Source: Lotus japonicus
Lineage: Eukaryota > Streptophyta > Magnoliopsida > Fabales > Fabaceae
NCBI RefSeq assembly: GCF_012489685.1
Contig: NC_080042.1
Location: forward strand, 42,026,066-42,090,065
Direction: 5' to 3'
Length of the DNA stretch: 64,000 nt
The notes beneath the pieces are model-generated. The model saw nothing but the letters and a program-made list of their open reading frames with translations. It did no database searches and had not been told where the DNA came from. Shown piece after piece: positions 20,973 to 32,293 of the stretch. The position numbers were made by a program, and so were the translations under genes. The first letter of the stretch is position 1; the number at the start of each line of letters is the position of its first letter.

Positions 20973-22302
20973 TGATGACCCTATTTTAGTAGTGTTTTTA
21001 GGGTCATTTCTTTGGTTGTTTTGAGTCTTTTTGTTGAGTCTCATGTAGTGTTTCATGCATTCTCATGCATTTTTATTCTTTTCTTTAGTTTTTATTTCGT
21101 TTTGGTAATTTAGTAGATTTATAGGTAGTTTTCTTGCATTTTAAGTAAAGTTTAGGACTTGCATGGTTTTGTTGTGTTTTATGAAGGACTTCTTGTGCTA
21201 ATGAGCTCTTGGAGCTTCTAGAATATTCCTTGTCTTGTTGGTTAGGTTTGGAGTGCAGAAACTGAAGGAGAAAGAAGGCCAAGAAGCATGGAATTGATGA
21301 AGAACTTAAAGAGAATTGAAAAGAGGAGTTTCAGAAGCCAAAAAGTCATTTTCAGGCGAGCTTGAGCGCCTAGGCGCTGGGAGTGGGCGCCTAGGCGCCA
21401 ATAGGGTCAGAGAGCATGTTTTTCAACATGCAATTGGCGCTCAGGCGCTCTGAATTGGCGCCTGAGCGCCCAGTTTCGTTTGGTTTGCCTATAAATAAGG
21501 CTTAGGCCAATTTCTTTGATACATTTGGACATTTCACTCATTTTTGATCAAGTTTGAGAGCTGAGGAGAACTTTGCGGCCAAGGGAGGCTTCCAACTTGT
21601 ATTTCTTCTCAGGTTTTCTTTACATTTCCTTTATGAATTCACTAGCCATGAGTGGCTAGTTTACTTTTTGCTTTGGGTTAAGAGAATCTATGAAATTTTA
21701 GTTTGTAAATCCTATCTCTATGCATGAGTCTTGATTCAATCTTGTATTTCAATTCCTTATTGCATGTTTAGCTTTGGTGCACCTCTGCTATAGGCTAGAT
21801 TATAACTAAATGGAAATTTGTTATGATTTAGGGACATGAATTGGAATAGATCCTTCTATACTTGCTTCTAGGAATAGAGTGAGGGTAGGGTTTTGTTGGC
21901 CTGATTAACCATGCTATCATACCTCTTTTGAATGTTTAAGTACACAAGGAATTGGGCTTATCTTTCAATTTGAGAGAATTACTTTTGTGAGGAATCAACT
22001 AGTAAGTACATAGGCTATAACAACAAGAGTTAAATCAAGGATTCACATGCATAGGATAGGTGGACTGAAATGGATTAGATGATCAGCAACCCAAGGCAAT
22101 TTTCCATCAATTGTTTTTTACATCATTTTCAACATTGCTCTTTTGCAAATCTTTTGTCACAATCAACCAAAATCAATTTCTAAATTTTACTGTTTTAAGA
22201 ACTTGCAAACTTTAGGCTTAAATCAACAATTCTCACTCACAATCCCTGTGGTTCGATATTTTAAAACCCGGAGGTATTCGTACACTTGCGAATTGACCAA
22301 CA
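20973..22302 (+). mobile_element. Solo LTR (Athila-like ends) nested in gypsy LTR
   Basis: A 1,330-bp insertion begins TGATGACCCTATTTTAG and ends CACTTGCGAATTGACCAACA, with a perfect target duplication GACGT (20968-20972 and 22303-22307). The 'cgtacacttgcgaa' ending is reminiscent of Athila-group gypsy LTRs; that family call is tentative. No coding region is present. A promoter-like block is at 21365-21497. Confidence 0.85.
21365..21497 (+). promoter_or_regulatory. GC-palindrome cluster with E2F-like sites and TATA
   Basis: Two perfect 14-bp palindromes, AGCGCCTAGGCGCT (21365) and GGCGCCTAGGCGCC (21386), are followed by a 13-bp inverted pair (21436-21448 with 21458-21470). Three words match the E2F consensus WTTSSCSS as ATTGGCGC: 21433-21440, 21454-21461 and, inverted, 21395-21402. 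TATAAATA follows at 21490-21497. The GC-rich patch stands out in an AT-rich LTR. Confidence 0.5.
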
Positions 22303-22639
22303 GACGTACCTGGGTAGAGTCGGTCTGCCAGGCGTTGTCCTTAAGCTGATCATGTAAATCTATGGTCCACGAGACCACTGCACTCTTAACCTTCACCATC
22401 TGGCCCCCCCCCCCAAGAATAACACATAAACAAATAACAAGGTCAGATCTCATGTTCTCATATAAACATTCACATAATCATGTAACTCTCATAAATAACA
22501 AGGTATAATAAGCATAATTTTTAGGTTATATCTCAGCCAGTCACCTAAGTTCAGTTAGGCTAGCGACCTCACCATTCACACAACCACCTCAACACCAATG
22601 GTCATATTCACGATCATCCGCAGATGAACAATTCTCGGA

Positions 22640-22746
22640 GGGGACACACCGTACAACCCTCAACCACGTGGGGACACATCGTACAACCCACAAATTCACA
22701 AGGTGATCGCAGTCAACCAATCACGTGGGGACACACCGTACAACCC
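22640..22746 (-). repeat. Short repeats in minus-strand gypsy LTR
   Basis: Three ~20-bp units, 'ggggacacaccgtacaaccc' with one variant, start at 22640, 22670 and 22727, two of them preceded by CACGTG-like sequence. On the LTR sense strand they read as a GTCCCCAC-type block, in the same relative LTR region as the tandem units at 4771 and 44670. Confidence 0.65.
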
Positions 22747-24606
22747 ACAAAACACCCTCGCGTGCAAGTAACCGTATGTCTCTAACGGTACCATCGTTCT
22801 CATGGTCCATAGTCCTCACTAGACCTATGTTCCTGTTACATCACACTTTACTTGCAAGCGATTAAGTCTCAATTCTCTTTGTTAGGGCTCTAATAGTCAA
22901 CCTAGAGTTTTAACATTTTCACAAGACTTATACAACTTAATCACAATAATAACCACAGCACCAAAAGGAATTACAGCTAGATGAGCGACCTTTTGACAAT
23001 AACCAAGTTAAGCATATATAAGCTAAACTAAGCACTTAGTCATGTTCTCATGTATAGCAATACTTCAGTTATGACAACTTCATAAACCAAGCCAACACAT
23101 AAACTTGTGCTTGATATTGAAGTAAGAAAACTTGCCGAGAACCACAGAAATGGCTTGGCCGAACCCTAAAGGGCTCAAGGGTTTTCAAAAACACTTTCTT
23201 CCCTCCATATCAAGTTCACAAGCCAATGTCCAGCCAATCAACAATAAGCAATTTCTCATAAAATTCCAGAACTGATCATGTTACAAATTGCATGTTAAAA
23301 TCATGTGAAAATCTAGGCAAATTTGGCATAAAATCATGGTTTTCATACACAAGACCTAGGGTCATTTGCCAAACATTAACCTACTGATCATGGCATCACC
23401 CAAGCTTCACAAATATAGTAAAATTTCCAGTAGCAATCAGCAACCAACAGTACATCAAAAGGTTAAAGAAAAATCCACCAAAACCCAACATTTGGGCATG
23501 GCCGATAGCACCATTGCTCTAGGGTTTTGACCCCTTTTTGTGAAAATAATTTTGGCCATTCTCTAGGCCATAGTACAGTAGAAAATCATCATACAAACCA
23601 TCAACATGTTCTGCCCCTAAGCATACCAATCAACCCAGAATTCATTCTAGTCAAGAACATAGCAAATTGGACAAGTTTTGCAACTAGGACACATAAGCAT
23701 GGCATCAAGCTTTGATCAATCTCATGGCTGCACATATCAAATACCCTAAGCATGTTCTCTACCCTCAACCCTCATACATCATCAAACTAACCAGATTCAG
23801 ATCAAGGAAAAGCTAATCAAGAAAACCTCCAACATAAAGAATCCTAGACTCTACCCACTAGATCCACCCCTTACCTTAGTTGTTGGGTTTGAAAAGATGA
23901 AAGAATGGTGATGGAATAGATGAATGGAGAAGCCCTCTCCTTTCTGCACCTTCAGCCTTGACTTGATCTTCTCCTTTCTCTCTTGACCTCTCTTGCTTTC
24001 ACTCCTTCTTCTTCTTCTTTCTCTCCTCTAGCCACCGCCCTCTCTCACTATCTTGCTCTTTCTTTCTTTCCTTTTTTTTTCTGAATGTGTGCGGAAAATG
24101 AGAGTGTGGGATTGTGTTTCTAACTCAGCCCTTTTGGTTTCTCAAAAATCAGAAAACTCTCCCCCTTTTACCCTCAAACTCGCAGCTATACACACCCCTC
24201 CTAAGCCTTCACAAAATTTTCACCAATTTGAAAAGAGACAAGGCATTAATGGCTCATCATTCTCCATTATTCTCTTGACCAAAACTGATCAGCCATAACT
24301 AAGAGACATAACTCCCAAATTTCCCTTTGATTCATGCAATCCTAGTCAAAAACAAATCTTCTTTCCTCTCCTCTTCACATACTCGAGTATGGCCCTCATT
24401 CTTGGCCCTCAAGCAACCCAAAATCACTTATCTTGGAGTCCTTGACCTTACACATAATTATTTCCTAACCCCCGAGTATTATCACTTCAATATTAATAAT
24501 ACTATACACTCCAATGCATCAAGGAAAATTCACAATTCACAAGCAAGACACATTTTATCATTTATTCTAAAATAAATAATTTTATTCATCAAAGTAGTGT
24601 CTTACA

Positions 24607-27538
24607 GACTATGATGGTGAAGTTCAAGGACTCATGGCTATTGTCAAAGACAAAGAAGCAGAGTCAAAAGATGAAACTGACTCTGACTCAGCATCAGAAG
24701 AAGATCCTAACTCAGACGATGAAAATGAGATATCCTTGATAGCTCCACTGAAACACCAATCATGGTATCTCGACAGTGGATGCTCGCGTCACATGACGGG
24801 AGAAAAGCGTATGTTCCAAGAGCTAAAACTTAAGCCTGGAGGCGAAGTTGGCTTTGGTGGCAACGAGAAGGGTAAAATTGTTGGTACTGGTACTATTTGT
24901 GTAGATAGTAGTCCATGCATTGATAATGTTTTATTGGTAGACGGCTTAACTCATAACTTATTGTCTATAAGTCAATTAGCTGACAAGGGTTATGGTGTTA
25001 TTTTCAATCAAAAGTCCTGCCGGTTTGTAAGTCAGATCGATGGCTCTGTTCTGTTTAACAGTAAGAGGAAGAACAACATTTATAAAATCAGATTATCTGA
25101 GTTGGAATCTCAGAATGTGAAGTGCCTTCTTTCTGTTAATGAAGAGCAATGGGTATGGCATAGACGGTTAGGGCATGCCAGTATGAGAAAGATTTCTCAG
25201 CTGAGTAAGCTCAACCTTGTCAGGGGCTTACCCACTCTGAAGTTCTCTTCAGATGCTCTTTGTGAAGCATGTCAGAAAGGAAAATTCACAAAAGTCCCTT
25301 TCAAGGCTAAGAATGTTGTCTCTACCTCAAGGCCGTTGGAACTTCTGCATATCGACCTGTTTGGACCAGTGAAAACTGAGTCTATAGGTGGCAAGAGATA
25401 TGGGATGGTCATGGTTGACGACTATAGCCGCTGGACATGGGTAAAATTTCTAACCCGCAAGGATGAGTCTCATTCTGTGTTCTCTACCTTCATAGCCCAA
25501 GTGCAAAACGAGAAGGCTTGTAGGATTGTGCGTGTCAGAAGTGACCATGGTGGAGAGTTTGAGAACGACAAGTTTGAGAGTCTGTTTGATTCCTATGGAA
25601 TTGCACATGATTTCTCTTGTCCCAGAACTCCTCAACAAAATGGGGTTGTTGAGAGGAAGAACAGAACTCTTCAGGAGATGGCTAGAACCATGCTCCAAGA
25701 AACTGGCATGGCTAAGCACTTTTGGGCAGAGGCAGTAAACACAACATGTTACATTCAGAACAGAATCTCTGTGAGACCAATTCTGAATAAGACTCCCTAT
25801 GAAATATGGAAGAATATAAAACCCAATATTTCTTATTTTCATTCTTTTGGATGTGTTTGTTATGTTCTTAACACTAAGGATAGATTGCATAAGTTTGATG
25901 CTAAGTCTTCTAAATGTCTATTACTTGGTTACTCTGATCGTTCTAAAGGTTTTAGATTTCATAATACTGATGCTAAAACAATTTAAGAATCTATTCGTGA
26001 TCAGTCAAAGCTAGTTGAGAGATTTGCAGATTTAAGTATAAATATTTTTGACAAAGGCAAAGCTCCAGAGGAAGCTGAGCCAGAGGAAGATGAACCAGAA
26101 GAAGCTGGTCCCTTTGATTCACTATCTCAGAAGAAGAGTAAAATCACTGCGGCTCATCCTAAGGAATTGATTCTGGGTAACAAAGATGAACCAATCAGAA
26201 CCAGATCACCCTTCAGGCCCTCTGAAGAGACCCTACTCAGTCTGAAAGGATTAGTGTCCTTAATTGAAGACAAGGACTGGATTCTGGCTATGGAAGAAGA
26301 ACTAAATCAATTTTCCAAGAATGATGTTTGGAGCCTAGTGAAGAAACCTCAAAGTGTTCATGTGATTGGAACCAAATGGGTGTTCAGAAACAAGCTGAAT
26401 GAGAAATGAGATGTAGTCAGAAACAAGGCAAGGCTAGTTGCTCAAGGCTACAGTCAGCAGGAAGGAATAGACTATACTAAAACATTTGCTCCAGTAGCAA
26501 GACTAGAAGCAATCAGACTGCTAATCTTTTTATCAGTGAATCACAACATAATTCTTCATCAGATGGATGTTAAGAGTGCCTTCCTAAATGGTTACATCTC
26601 AGAGGAAGTCTATGTTCATCAACCCCCAGGTTTTGAAGATGAGAAGAACCCTGACCATATTTTCAAATTGAAGAAATCTCTTTATGGTCTGAAGCAAGCT
26701 CCCAGAGCATGGTATGAGAGACTCAACTCATTCCTTCTGGAAAATGAGTTTGTAAGGGGTAAAGTAGATACAACTCTCTTTTGCAAAACTTACAAAGATG
26801 ATATCTTAATTGTGCAAATTTATGTTGATGATATTATATTTGGTTCTGCTAATCAATCTCTATGCAAAGAATTTTCTGAGATGATGCAGGATGAATTTGA
26901 AATGAGTATGATGGGAGAACTCAAGTACTTTCTAGGCATACAAGTTGATCAAACACCAGAAGGAACGTACATCCATCAGAGCAAGTACACTAAAGAACTT
27001 CTGAAGAAGTTCAACATGACAGAATCTACAATTGCTAAGACTCCAATGCATCCTACATGCATCCTGGAGAAAGAAGATGCAAGTGGTAAAGTTTGTCAGA
27101 AGCTCTATCGTGGTATGATAGGATCACTTCTATACTTAACTGCATCTAGGCCAGATATTCTGTTTAGTGTTCATCTATGTGCTCGTTTCCAATCAGATTC
27201 GAGGGAAACCCACTTAACTGCTGTTAAGAGGATCTTGAGATATCTGAAAGGCACCACTAACCTTGGCTTGATGTATAAGAAAACATCAGAGTATAAGCTT
27301 TCAGGTTACTGTGATGCTGATTATGCTGGAGATAGAACAGAGAGATAAAGCACTTCTGGAAATTGTCGATTTCTGGGAAGCAACTTAGTCTCATGGGCAA
27401 GCAAGAGGCAATCAACCATTGCACTATCAACTGTAGAGGCAGAATATATCTCAACAGCAATATGCAGCACTCAGATGCTCTGGATGAAACATCAGCTGGA
27501 GGATTATCAAATCCTTGAGAGCAACATGTGTCAGTAGC
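24607..27538 (+). pseudogene. pol: Copia B gag end and Pol, several stops and deletions
   Basis: The gag frame resumes after the insertion, and a ~643-bp deletion (relative to C, between 24729 and 24730) fuses it to protease. The order is protease ([11 protein letters not shown], about 24769), integrase ([39 protein letters not shown]), RT ([19 protein letters not shown]) and part of RNase H ([12 protein letters not shown]). Stops lie at 25984-25986, 26407-26409 and 27346-27348. There are deletions near 25998 and 26268, and a ~360-bp deletion at about 27525 removes the RNase H end and the pol stop. The copy is dead, though its protein remains close to C. Confidence 0.9.
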
Positions 27539-27736
27539 TATGATACATCGTTCCTTGTGCCCGTTGGTGCTCACTCTGAAGCTGAGATAGTAAACGTGTG
27601 TCAGTAGCTATGATACATCGTTCCTTGTGCCCGTTGGTGCTCACTCTGAAGCTGAGATAGTAAACGTGTGTCAGTAGCTATGATACATCGTTCCTTGTGC
27701 CCGTGCTGACAGTCTGTCATAATGAGTGTTGATGTG
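27525..27736 (+). repeat. 70-bp unit repeated in tandem
   Basis: 'gtgtcagtagctatgatac' recurs every 70 bp (27527, 27597, 27667), giving two full and one partial unit in the pol to env-like spacer. Elements A and C have a single related copy, so it is a local expansion in B at the edge of the RNase H deletion. Confidence 0.85.
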
Positions 27737-27880
27737 CTTCTCTCCATCGTGTGCTATTGGTATTATCTGTTGCTATGATATCTTTAATTTTTAACCGTTG
27801 ATTTTACTTTGCTTTTTAATCAACAATAGTTATTTTCAAAAAACCCACTATACACACACGTTCTCCATCACTTACTGATT

Positions 27881-27882
<2 letters not shown>

Positions 27883-27933
<51 letters not shown>

Positions 27934-27979
27934 GTTGCAAACCCTCATCCCCACGATCTCTCTCTCTCTCTCTCTCTGT
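27883..27979 (+). repeat. (CT)n microsatellites before env-like ORF
   Basis: About 24 CT units at 27883-27930 and a shorter run at about 27959-27977 replace the mixed CT-rich leader of A and C. This is replication-slippage expansion of the pyrimidine tract. Confidence 0.92.
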
Positions 27980-28024
27980 TTCATCCTCCTTCTCGTTCTA
28001 CCCAAACCTTCAACCGCTTCAAAG

Positions 28025-30933
28025 ATGGTGAAATCTAACAGAGGTGAAACTGCCGATGGAACCCAATTTCCTGTCATGGTAATAGGTCAAATTACCGGTC
28101 AATCGGGCTCTGCTACTCAAAGAAATCAACAAGAAGCTCAAGCTACAGGGCAGATGATTCCTCTCGCACAAAGGGGTTGTGCCGTTACATGTGTCTGCTC
28201 TCCTGATGAACTCCAGATTCTTGTTGAATGGAGATTCGACCTTGATAACATTGCTGCAAATAGGTATTATCTTCGTCCTGAAGTTCAACCTCAAGGCTGG
28301 GAAGAATACTTCAATAGGCTTCGTGGTCCAATCTACGTCAAGTTGGTAAAGGAATTCTGGAATCATGCCGACTGTGATGACAATCAAGTGGTTTCCTACA
28401 TTGCTGGCAGAAGAATCATCATCACGGAGAAATCGATTGTTGATCTTCTGGGTGAGCACACTGGCACAGGCTACAGATTCCAACTGACGGAATCAAAGGT
28501 GAAACCCAAGACCAAAGAAGGAACCAACAAGGCTCTCTACACCAACTATAAGCCTGGCAAGAGTGACTACAAGGTAGTGGAACTTCATCCTAAGCTGAGG
28601 ATTTGGCACAAGATTCTGCTTCATTGCTTCAATCAGAGACCAAAGGGAAGCTCTCCAGACTACATCAACTTTTGTAAGAAAGTGATGTTGTTCTTCATTC
28701 ATGATCGCAAGAAGATCTGTCTTCCCTTCTTCCTGTTCTCTTACCTCAAAGAATGCATCAAGAAGTCCAGAACAACTGCTTCTTTAAAGTCTGCCATCAG
28801 GTACATTCCTTTTGGAAGATTGCTCTCAGACCTCTTCATTGAGAGCAAGTTGATAGAAGATCTGACTAAGGCAGGCTGCACAAAGGGTCTGACGACTGTT
28901 GTTGGTGATGTCTTCACATCCACGTCCATGAAGAAGATGGGATTGATCAAGACAAAGGTTGCACCTGATCATGAAGACACCTCTGATGAAATCAGACAGA
29001 GAAGAGTCCCTCTGATCAATTACCCTCTATGGTCTCAAGCTGATGATCCAGTTGCTATTTTGCACTATCTAGATGACTTGAAGAAACTCGGTTATGAGAT
29101 AGATGTGGACGAGTTCTTCAGAACCCTGCCACCAGCTCCAGAGTTTGATTCTCCTCCCAAGAAGAAGAAGAAGAGAAAAATCATATTAGAGGAATCCTCT
29201 GAAGAGTCTGATCCCTCTAACGGTGCTGATCAGAAGAAGAAGAAGAAGGATGATAAGCCTAAGAGGAAGCATAAGGAACCCACCAAGCCAGATGCTCCAT
29301 CTGATGGTGATGATGATGATGCTCCTCCACCAAAGAAGAAAAAGAAGCAAGTGAGGATTGTGGAGAAGCCAACCCGTGTGGAACCAGCTGTTGAAGTAAC
29401 CAGAATTGAGGCTCCTGCCAGGGTTACTCGGTCTACAGTGTGATCATCAAGTAAGTCTGCTGTTACATATATTGATAATGATTTAAATGCATTTGATGCA
29501 CTCCCAATCTCTGCACTCCTTAACCGAACTGCTACCCCACTCTCTCCTATTCAAGAATCTCAACCAGCTAAACCAAACACCTCTCCACCCACTTCACCTA
29601 GATCTTCATTTTTGCAACCTTCTCATGAAGAAGCACCTCTCTAGAACATGCTTCAGACTCCAAGACCCTCTGAACCTACCTCACCCATAACCATTCAATA
29701 CAACCCACAAACCTCTGAACCCATTATCTTAGAACAATCTCAACCTGAACCCAAAACCTCTGATCACTCTGTCCCCAGAGTATCAGATCATCCGGTTCGC
29801 AAAACAACCGATACAGAAATCACAACTCCCTGTCCCTCTGTATCTTTTCCTACCAATGTTGCTGACTCCTCACCCTCCAATAACTCTGAATCCATTCGCA
29901 AATTTGATCAAATTGCAAAAGAAAAAGAGTCCGCCATTCTTGAGTACTACCATACTGTACCTAGCCCAAGGAGATACCCTGGACCTAGACCAGAACATCT
30001 AGTTGACCTAGATCATCCTATTCAAGTAGTCCCTCTGAATGCAGCATCCCTTTCAGAACTTGTTCAACAAGACTTGTTCAACCAGAACCTGATCAACCAG
30101 AAGACTCAGTCTCTAACCATTCCTCGGTTAGATCTCCAAACCCTGAGGTTGAAACCTCACAGCCTAACCTTGAGATCAACCTTCAAATGTCCAAACTCTA
30201 GATGTTGGTTCTCCTCAAGGTGTTTCTGATGCCAATAGCAGTAACCACCCCACTTCTCCTGAAACCAATCTTTCCATTGTTCCCTATACATATCTCAAGC
30301 CAAACTCCCTTCTTGAGTGCATCAGTGTGTTTAACTATGAAGCGTCATTAAGGATTAGCAATGTGCAAGGCCACACTGACCTTAATGAGGACCCTGACTC
30401 TGTTGCTGAAGAATGGGATCGTCTGTGTAATTGGATGATTGATCAAGTTCCTATTATGATGAGTCATCTCACAGCTGAAAGGGATCAGAGGATTGAAGCT
30501 GCTAGGCAGCGTTTCAACAGAAGGTTGGCTATGCATGAACAACAGCTAAGGGTTGAGTTACTTGAAGCTATTGAGGAAGCAAGAAAGAAGAAAGAACAAG
30601 CAGAAGAAGCTGCACGCCTAGAGGCTGAACAAATTGAAAATGCAAAGTTAGCAACTGAAAGGCTGTGCTGAAGCTGAAGCTCTTAGATGTCAAGTTCTTG
30701 CACCAGTGCCTTTCACAAGTGCTGCCTCACAATCCAGTCAAGCTCCTCACTCTGCTCAGGACGTTCCATCTACCTCTACTCAGCCAAGTTCTTCTAGACT
30801 TGACATTTTGGAACACCGTCTCAACACTCATGAGACTCTCCTGGTCAACATGAATCATGCACTTCAAGAACTTCTGCGTCGCTCTGCAAAGCCCTATTTC
30901 TTAGGATTTCTCTCGTTTTTCTTCTTTAATTGA
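28025..30933 (+). pseudogene. Copia B env-like ORF, degraded
   Basis: It starts MVKSNRGETADGTQFPVMVI at 28025 and is open for ~472 codons through the conserved N-terminal domain (WEEYFNRLRGPIY, HKILLHCFNQRPKG) and the polybasic region (PPPKKKKKQVRIVEKP). It then meets a TGA at 29441-29443, a TAG at 29642-29644, a frameshift between about 30100 and 30230, and another near 30668. The C-terminal coiled coil (EAIEEARKKKEQAEEAAR) is still recognisable. The expected stop after the final RRS motif is lost, which extends the frame to 30933. Together with A and C it shows that the N-terminal domain and coiled coil are the conserved parts. Confidence 0.82.
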
Positions 30934-31113
30934 TTAACTTTTAGTTCCTTATTTTCATACCTTTAAGATATTTGCTTCTATGTGTTATATCTGTTTATTT
31001 TCTTAAGTGTTTGTTTATTTCCTGGTTCTTATTGCATTCATCATAACATTTGCTTGAAAAAACTTTTCTTTATTTATTTAATCATAACCATTACATCATA
31101 CATTTACATAAAT

Positions 31114-31506
31114 CTAGAATGGAGGATCCTTCCTCATTCTTCTACATTCCTGGCGCTGCTCCACTCTTTCCCTCTCCAGACGATCCAATGTGTATTCTAT
31201 GTTGTCGAGCTTGATGCTTAGCTCATCCTTCTCCAGACTCTCTTCCATCGTCTCGAGTCTCTTCTCCACTGCTTTCTTCTCTTCCAGCAGATTCAGCTCA
31301 AGCTGGCACAGCTCTTGAATCTCCTCCACGAAGCAGAGGAACTCCTTCAGATCTTTTTCCAACTCTGGACTAAGATCCTCTTCCAGCAGCATTGTGATAC
31401 GCTCATGTATGGTTCTTGAACCATCAGGATGCCTAACATTCAAGAACAAATCTTCTTCAAAGGCTTTCTTCCTGAGCTCCTCTAATGCAACCATGTATGA
31501 TGTCAT
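31114..31506 (-). CDS. Antisense 130-aa coiled-coil protein in copia B
   Basis: This homologue of the minus-strand gene at 15836-16228 has exactly the same length and no indel. It starts MTSYMVALEELRKKAFEEDL and ends RRMRKDPPF. About 91 of 130 residues match copy A by eye, and most changes are conservative (E/D, K/R, I/V). It is intact although gag, pol and env-like ORFs of the same element are all broken. That is compatible with selection on the lineage before B died. The function is unknown. Confidence 0.72.
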   Translation of the reverse strand: MTSYMVALEELRKKAFEEDLFLNVRHPDGSRTIHERITMLLEEDLSPELEKDLKEFLCFVEEIQELCQLELNLLEEKKAVEKRLETMEESLEKDELSIKLDNIEYTLDRLERERVEQRQECRRMRKDPPF

Positions 31507-31559
31507 TTTCTTATTTTTGGAATTGATCGTGTTGTGAAGCTTACTTAGTCCCTAATCGC

Positions 31560-31568
31560 TTTATATAA
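31560..31568 (-). promoter_or_regulatory. TATA box of the antisense gene, copia B
   Basis: The minus strand reads GCTTATATAAAGCG, about 54 bp before the ATG at 31506. The surrounding sequence has diverged from A and C more than the box itself. Confidence 0.62.
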
Positions 31569-31756
31569 GCATCATCTTCTCTCCGGAAGTTATTGCTACT
31601 GCAGTTTCTCGAGGATAAGTCCTTGGTAACTGAAGCTTCTATTTACTCCCGTGGCCGGTGGTAAACGTTCTGCACATGCATTAATTCTTTCTTTAATTCG
31701 CTAATCTTTTTCATCATTAATTCATTCTCCATCTTTTTGAACTTAGTCCTTCCTTC

Positions 31757-32293
31757 AGGGGGAGTACCTTGTACTTCAAGCTAAGTTTTTCACACCCCAA
31801 GCTTTATGCTTATGACAAAAAGGGGGAGTATAACCCAGAGTTTTTGATGTATATGTTGATTAGTGTGATTTAGTTATTATTTGGAGAATTTAAGAGTTCC
31901 ACTGCTATGACCATAGATATGTCACTGGGCAAACACAATGAATACATTTCACTTCTTCTGAAGTGATTTTAGTTGACTCTGATACCCTACTCGTGACTCT
32001 GAATACTTATGCGCTCTGTTTATTTCATTTCATCTATGTCATGCGTTTTCACTCTGAACTCTTATATTATTTAGCTCAGAATCTAGACATTACTAACGTT
32101 TTCATTAAGTCTTAGATTCAGGGGGAGCTAAGCTCAGAATCAAGTTGTGACTTGGATTCAGAATGAGCAAAATAAACCATTCACATCAGGATAAGTCTAA
32201 TTCTATTTCTCAAAACTCTGAGTGAATTCAGTTTATTGTTTAAGAATTGTTCATCAAAATACTTGGTTTTGTCATCATCAAAAAAGGGGAGAT
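31757..32293 (+). other. Multiple polypurine tracts of copia B
   Basis: Purine runs AGGGGGAGTA (31757), AAAAAGGGGGAGTA (31817), GGGGGAG (32121) and the LTR-adjacent AAAAAGGGGAGAT ending at 32293 repeat the pattern seen in A. The remaining sequence from 31507 is non-coding. Confidence 0.78.

Larger units (their letters stand above)
20600..22399 (-). pseudogene. 154-codon ORF inside gypsy LTR, split by solo LTR
   Basis: On the minus strand an ORF starts at the ATG at 22397-22399 (MVKVKSAVVSWTIDLHDQLK...) and runs into the nested LTR at 22303. On the other side the frame resumes at 20972 and stops at 20600-20602. The two parts, counting one copy of the GACGT duplication, total 465 nt, exactly 155 codons with the stop, so the frame was open before the interruption. 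Motifs include VETQIMEWGKVKMPFAPCRF and a Pro-rich segment DLPVPPPESLPETIVPLP, and the protein ends KKRHRNCGWLDE. I do not recognise the family. The frame also stays open upstream to 22453. It may be a captured or LTR-specific gene, or a chance ORF in a GC-richer patch. Confidence 0.45.
20268..24606 (-). mobile_element. Minus-strand solo gypsy LTR (~3.0 kb) in copia B
   Basis: Read on the minus strand the insert begins TGTAAGACACTACTTTG and ends ATCGGGGCGTTATA, the typical ends of a long gypsy LTR with the terminal TG/CA partly decayed. The flanks are GACTC (20263-20267) and GACTA (24607-24611), a 5-bp target duplication with one mismatch. After removing the nested 1,335-bp solo LTR it is ~3,004 bp. 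No gag or pol is found. On its sense (minus) strand there is a splice-donor-like AAG|GTAAGG near 23876, a short-repeat block (22640-22746) and a 154-codon ORF (22399 down to 20600). Confidence 0.8.

Noticed and set aside
23527..24575. Several 60-80-codon frames in the minus-strand gypsy LTR region
   Set aside because: They are AT-rich, on the strand opposite to the LTR, and have no motif or conservation support.
27935..28024. Signal-peptide-like hydrophobic extension upstream of the env-like ATG
   Set aside because: It is the translation of a CT-rich leader; the frame differs in A, B and C because of indels, so it is untranslated sequence.
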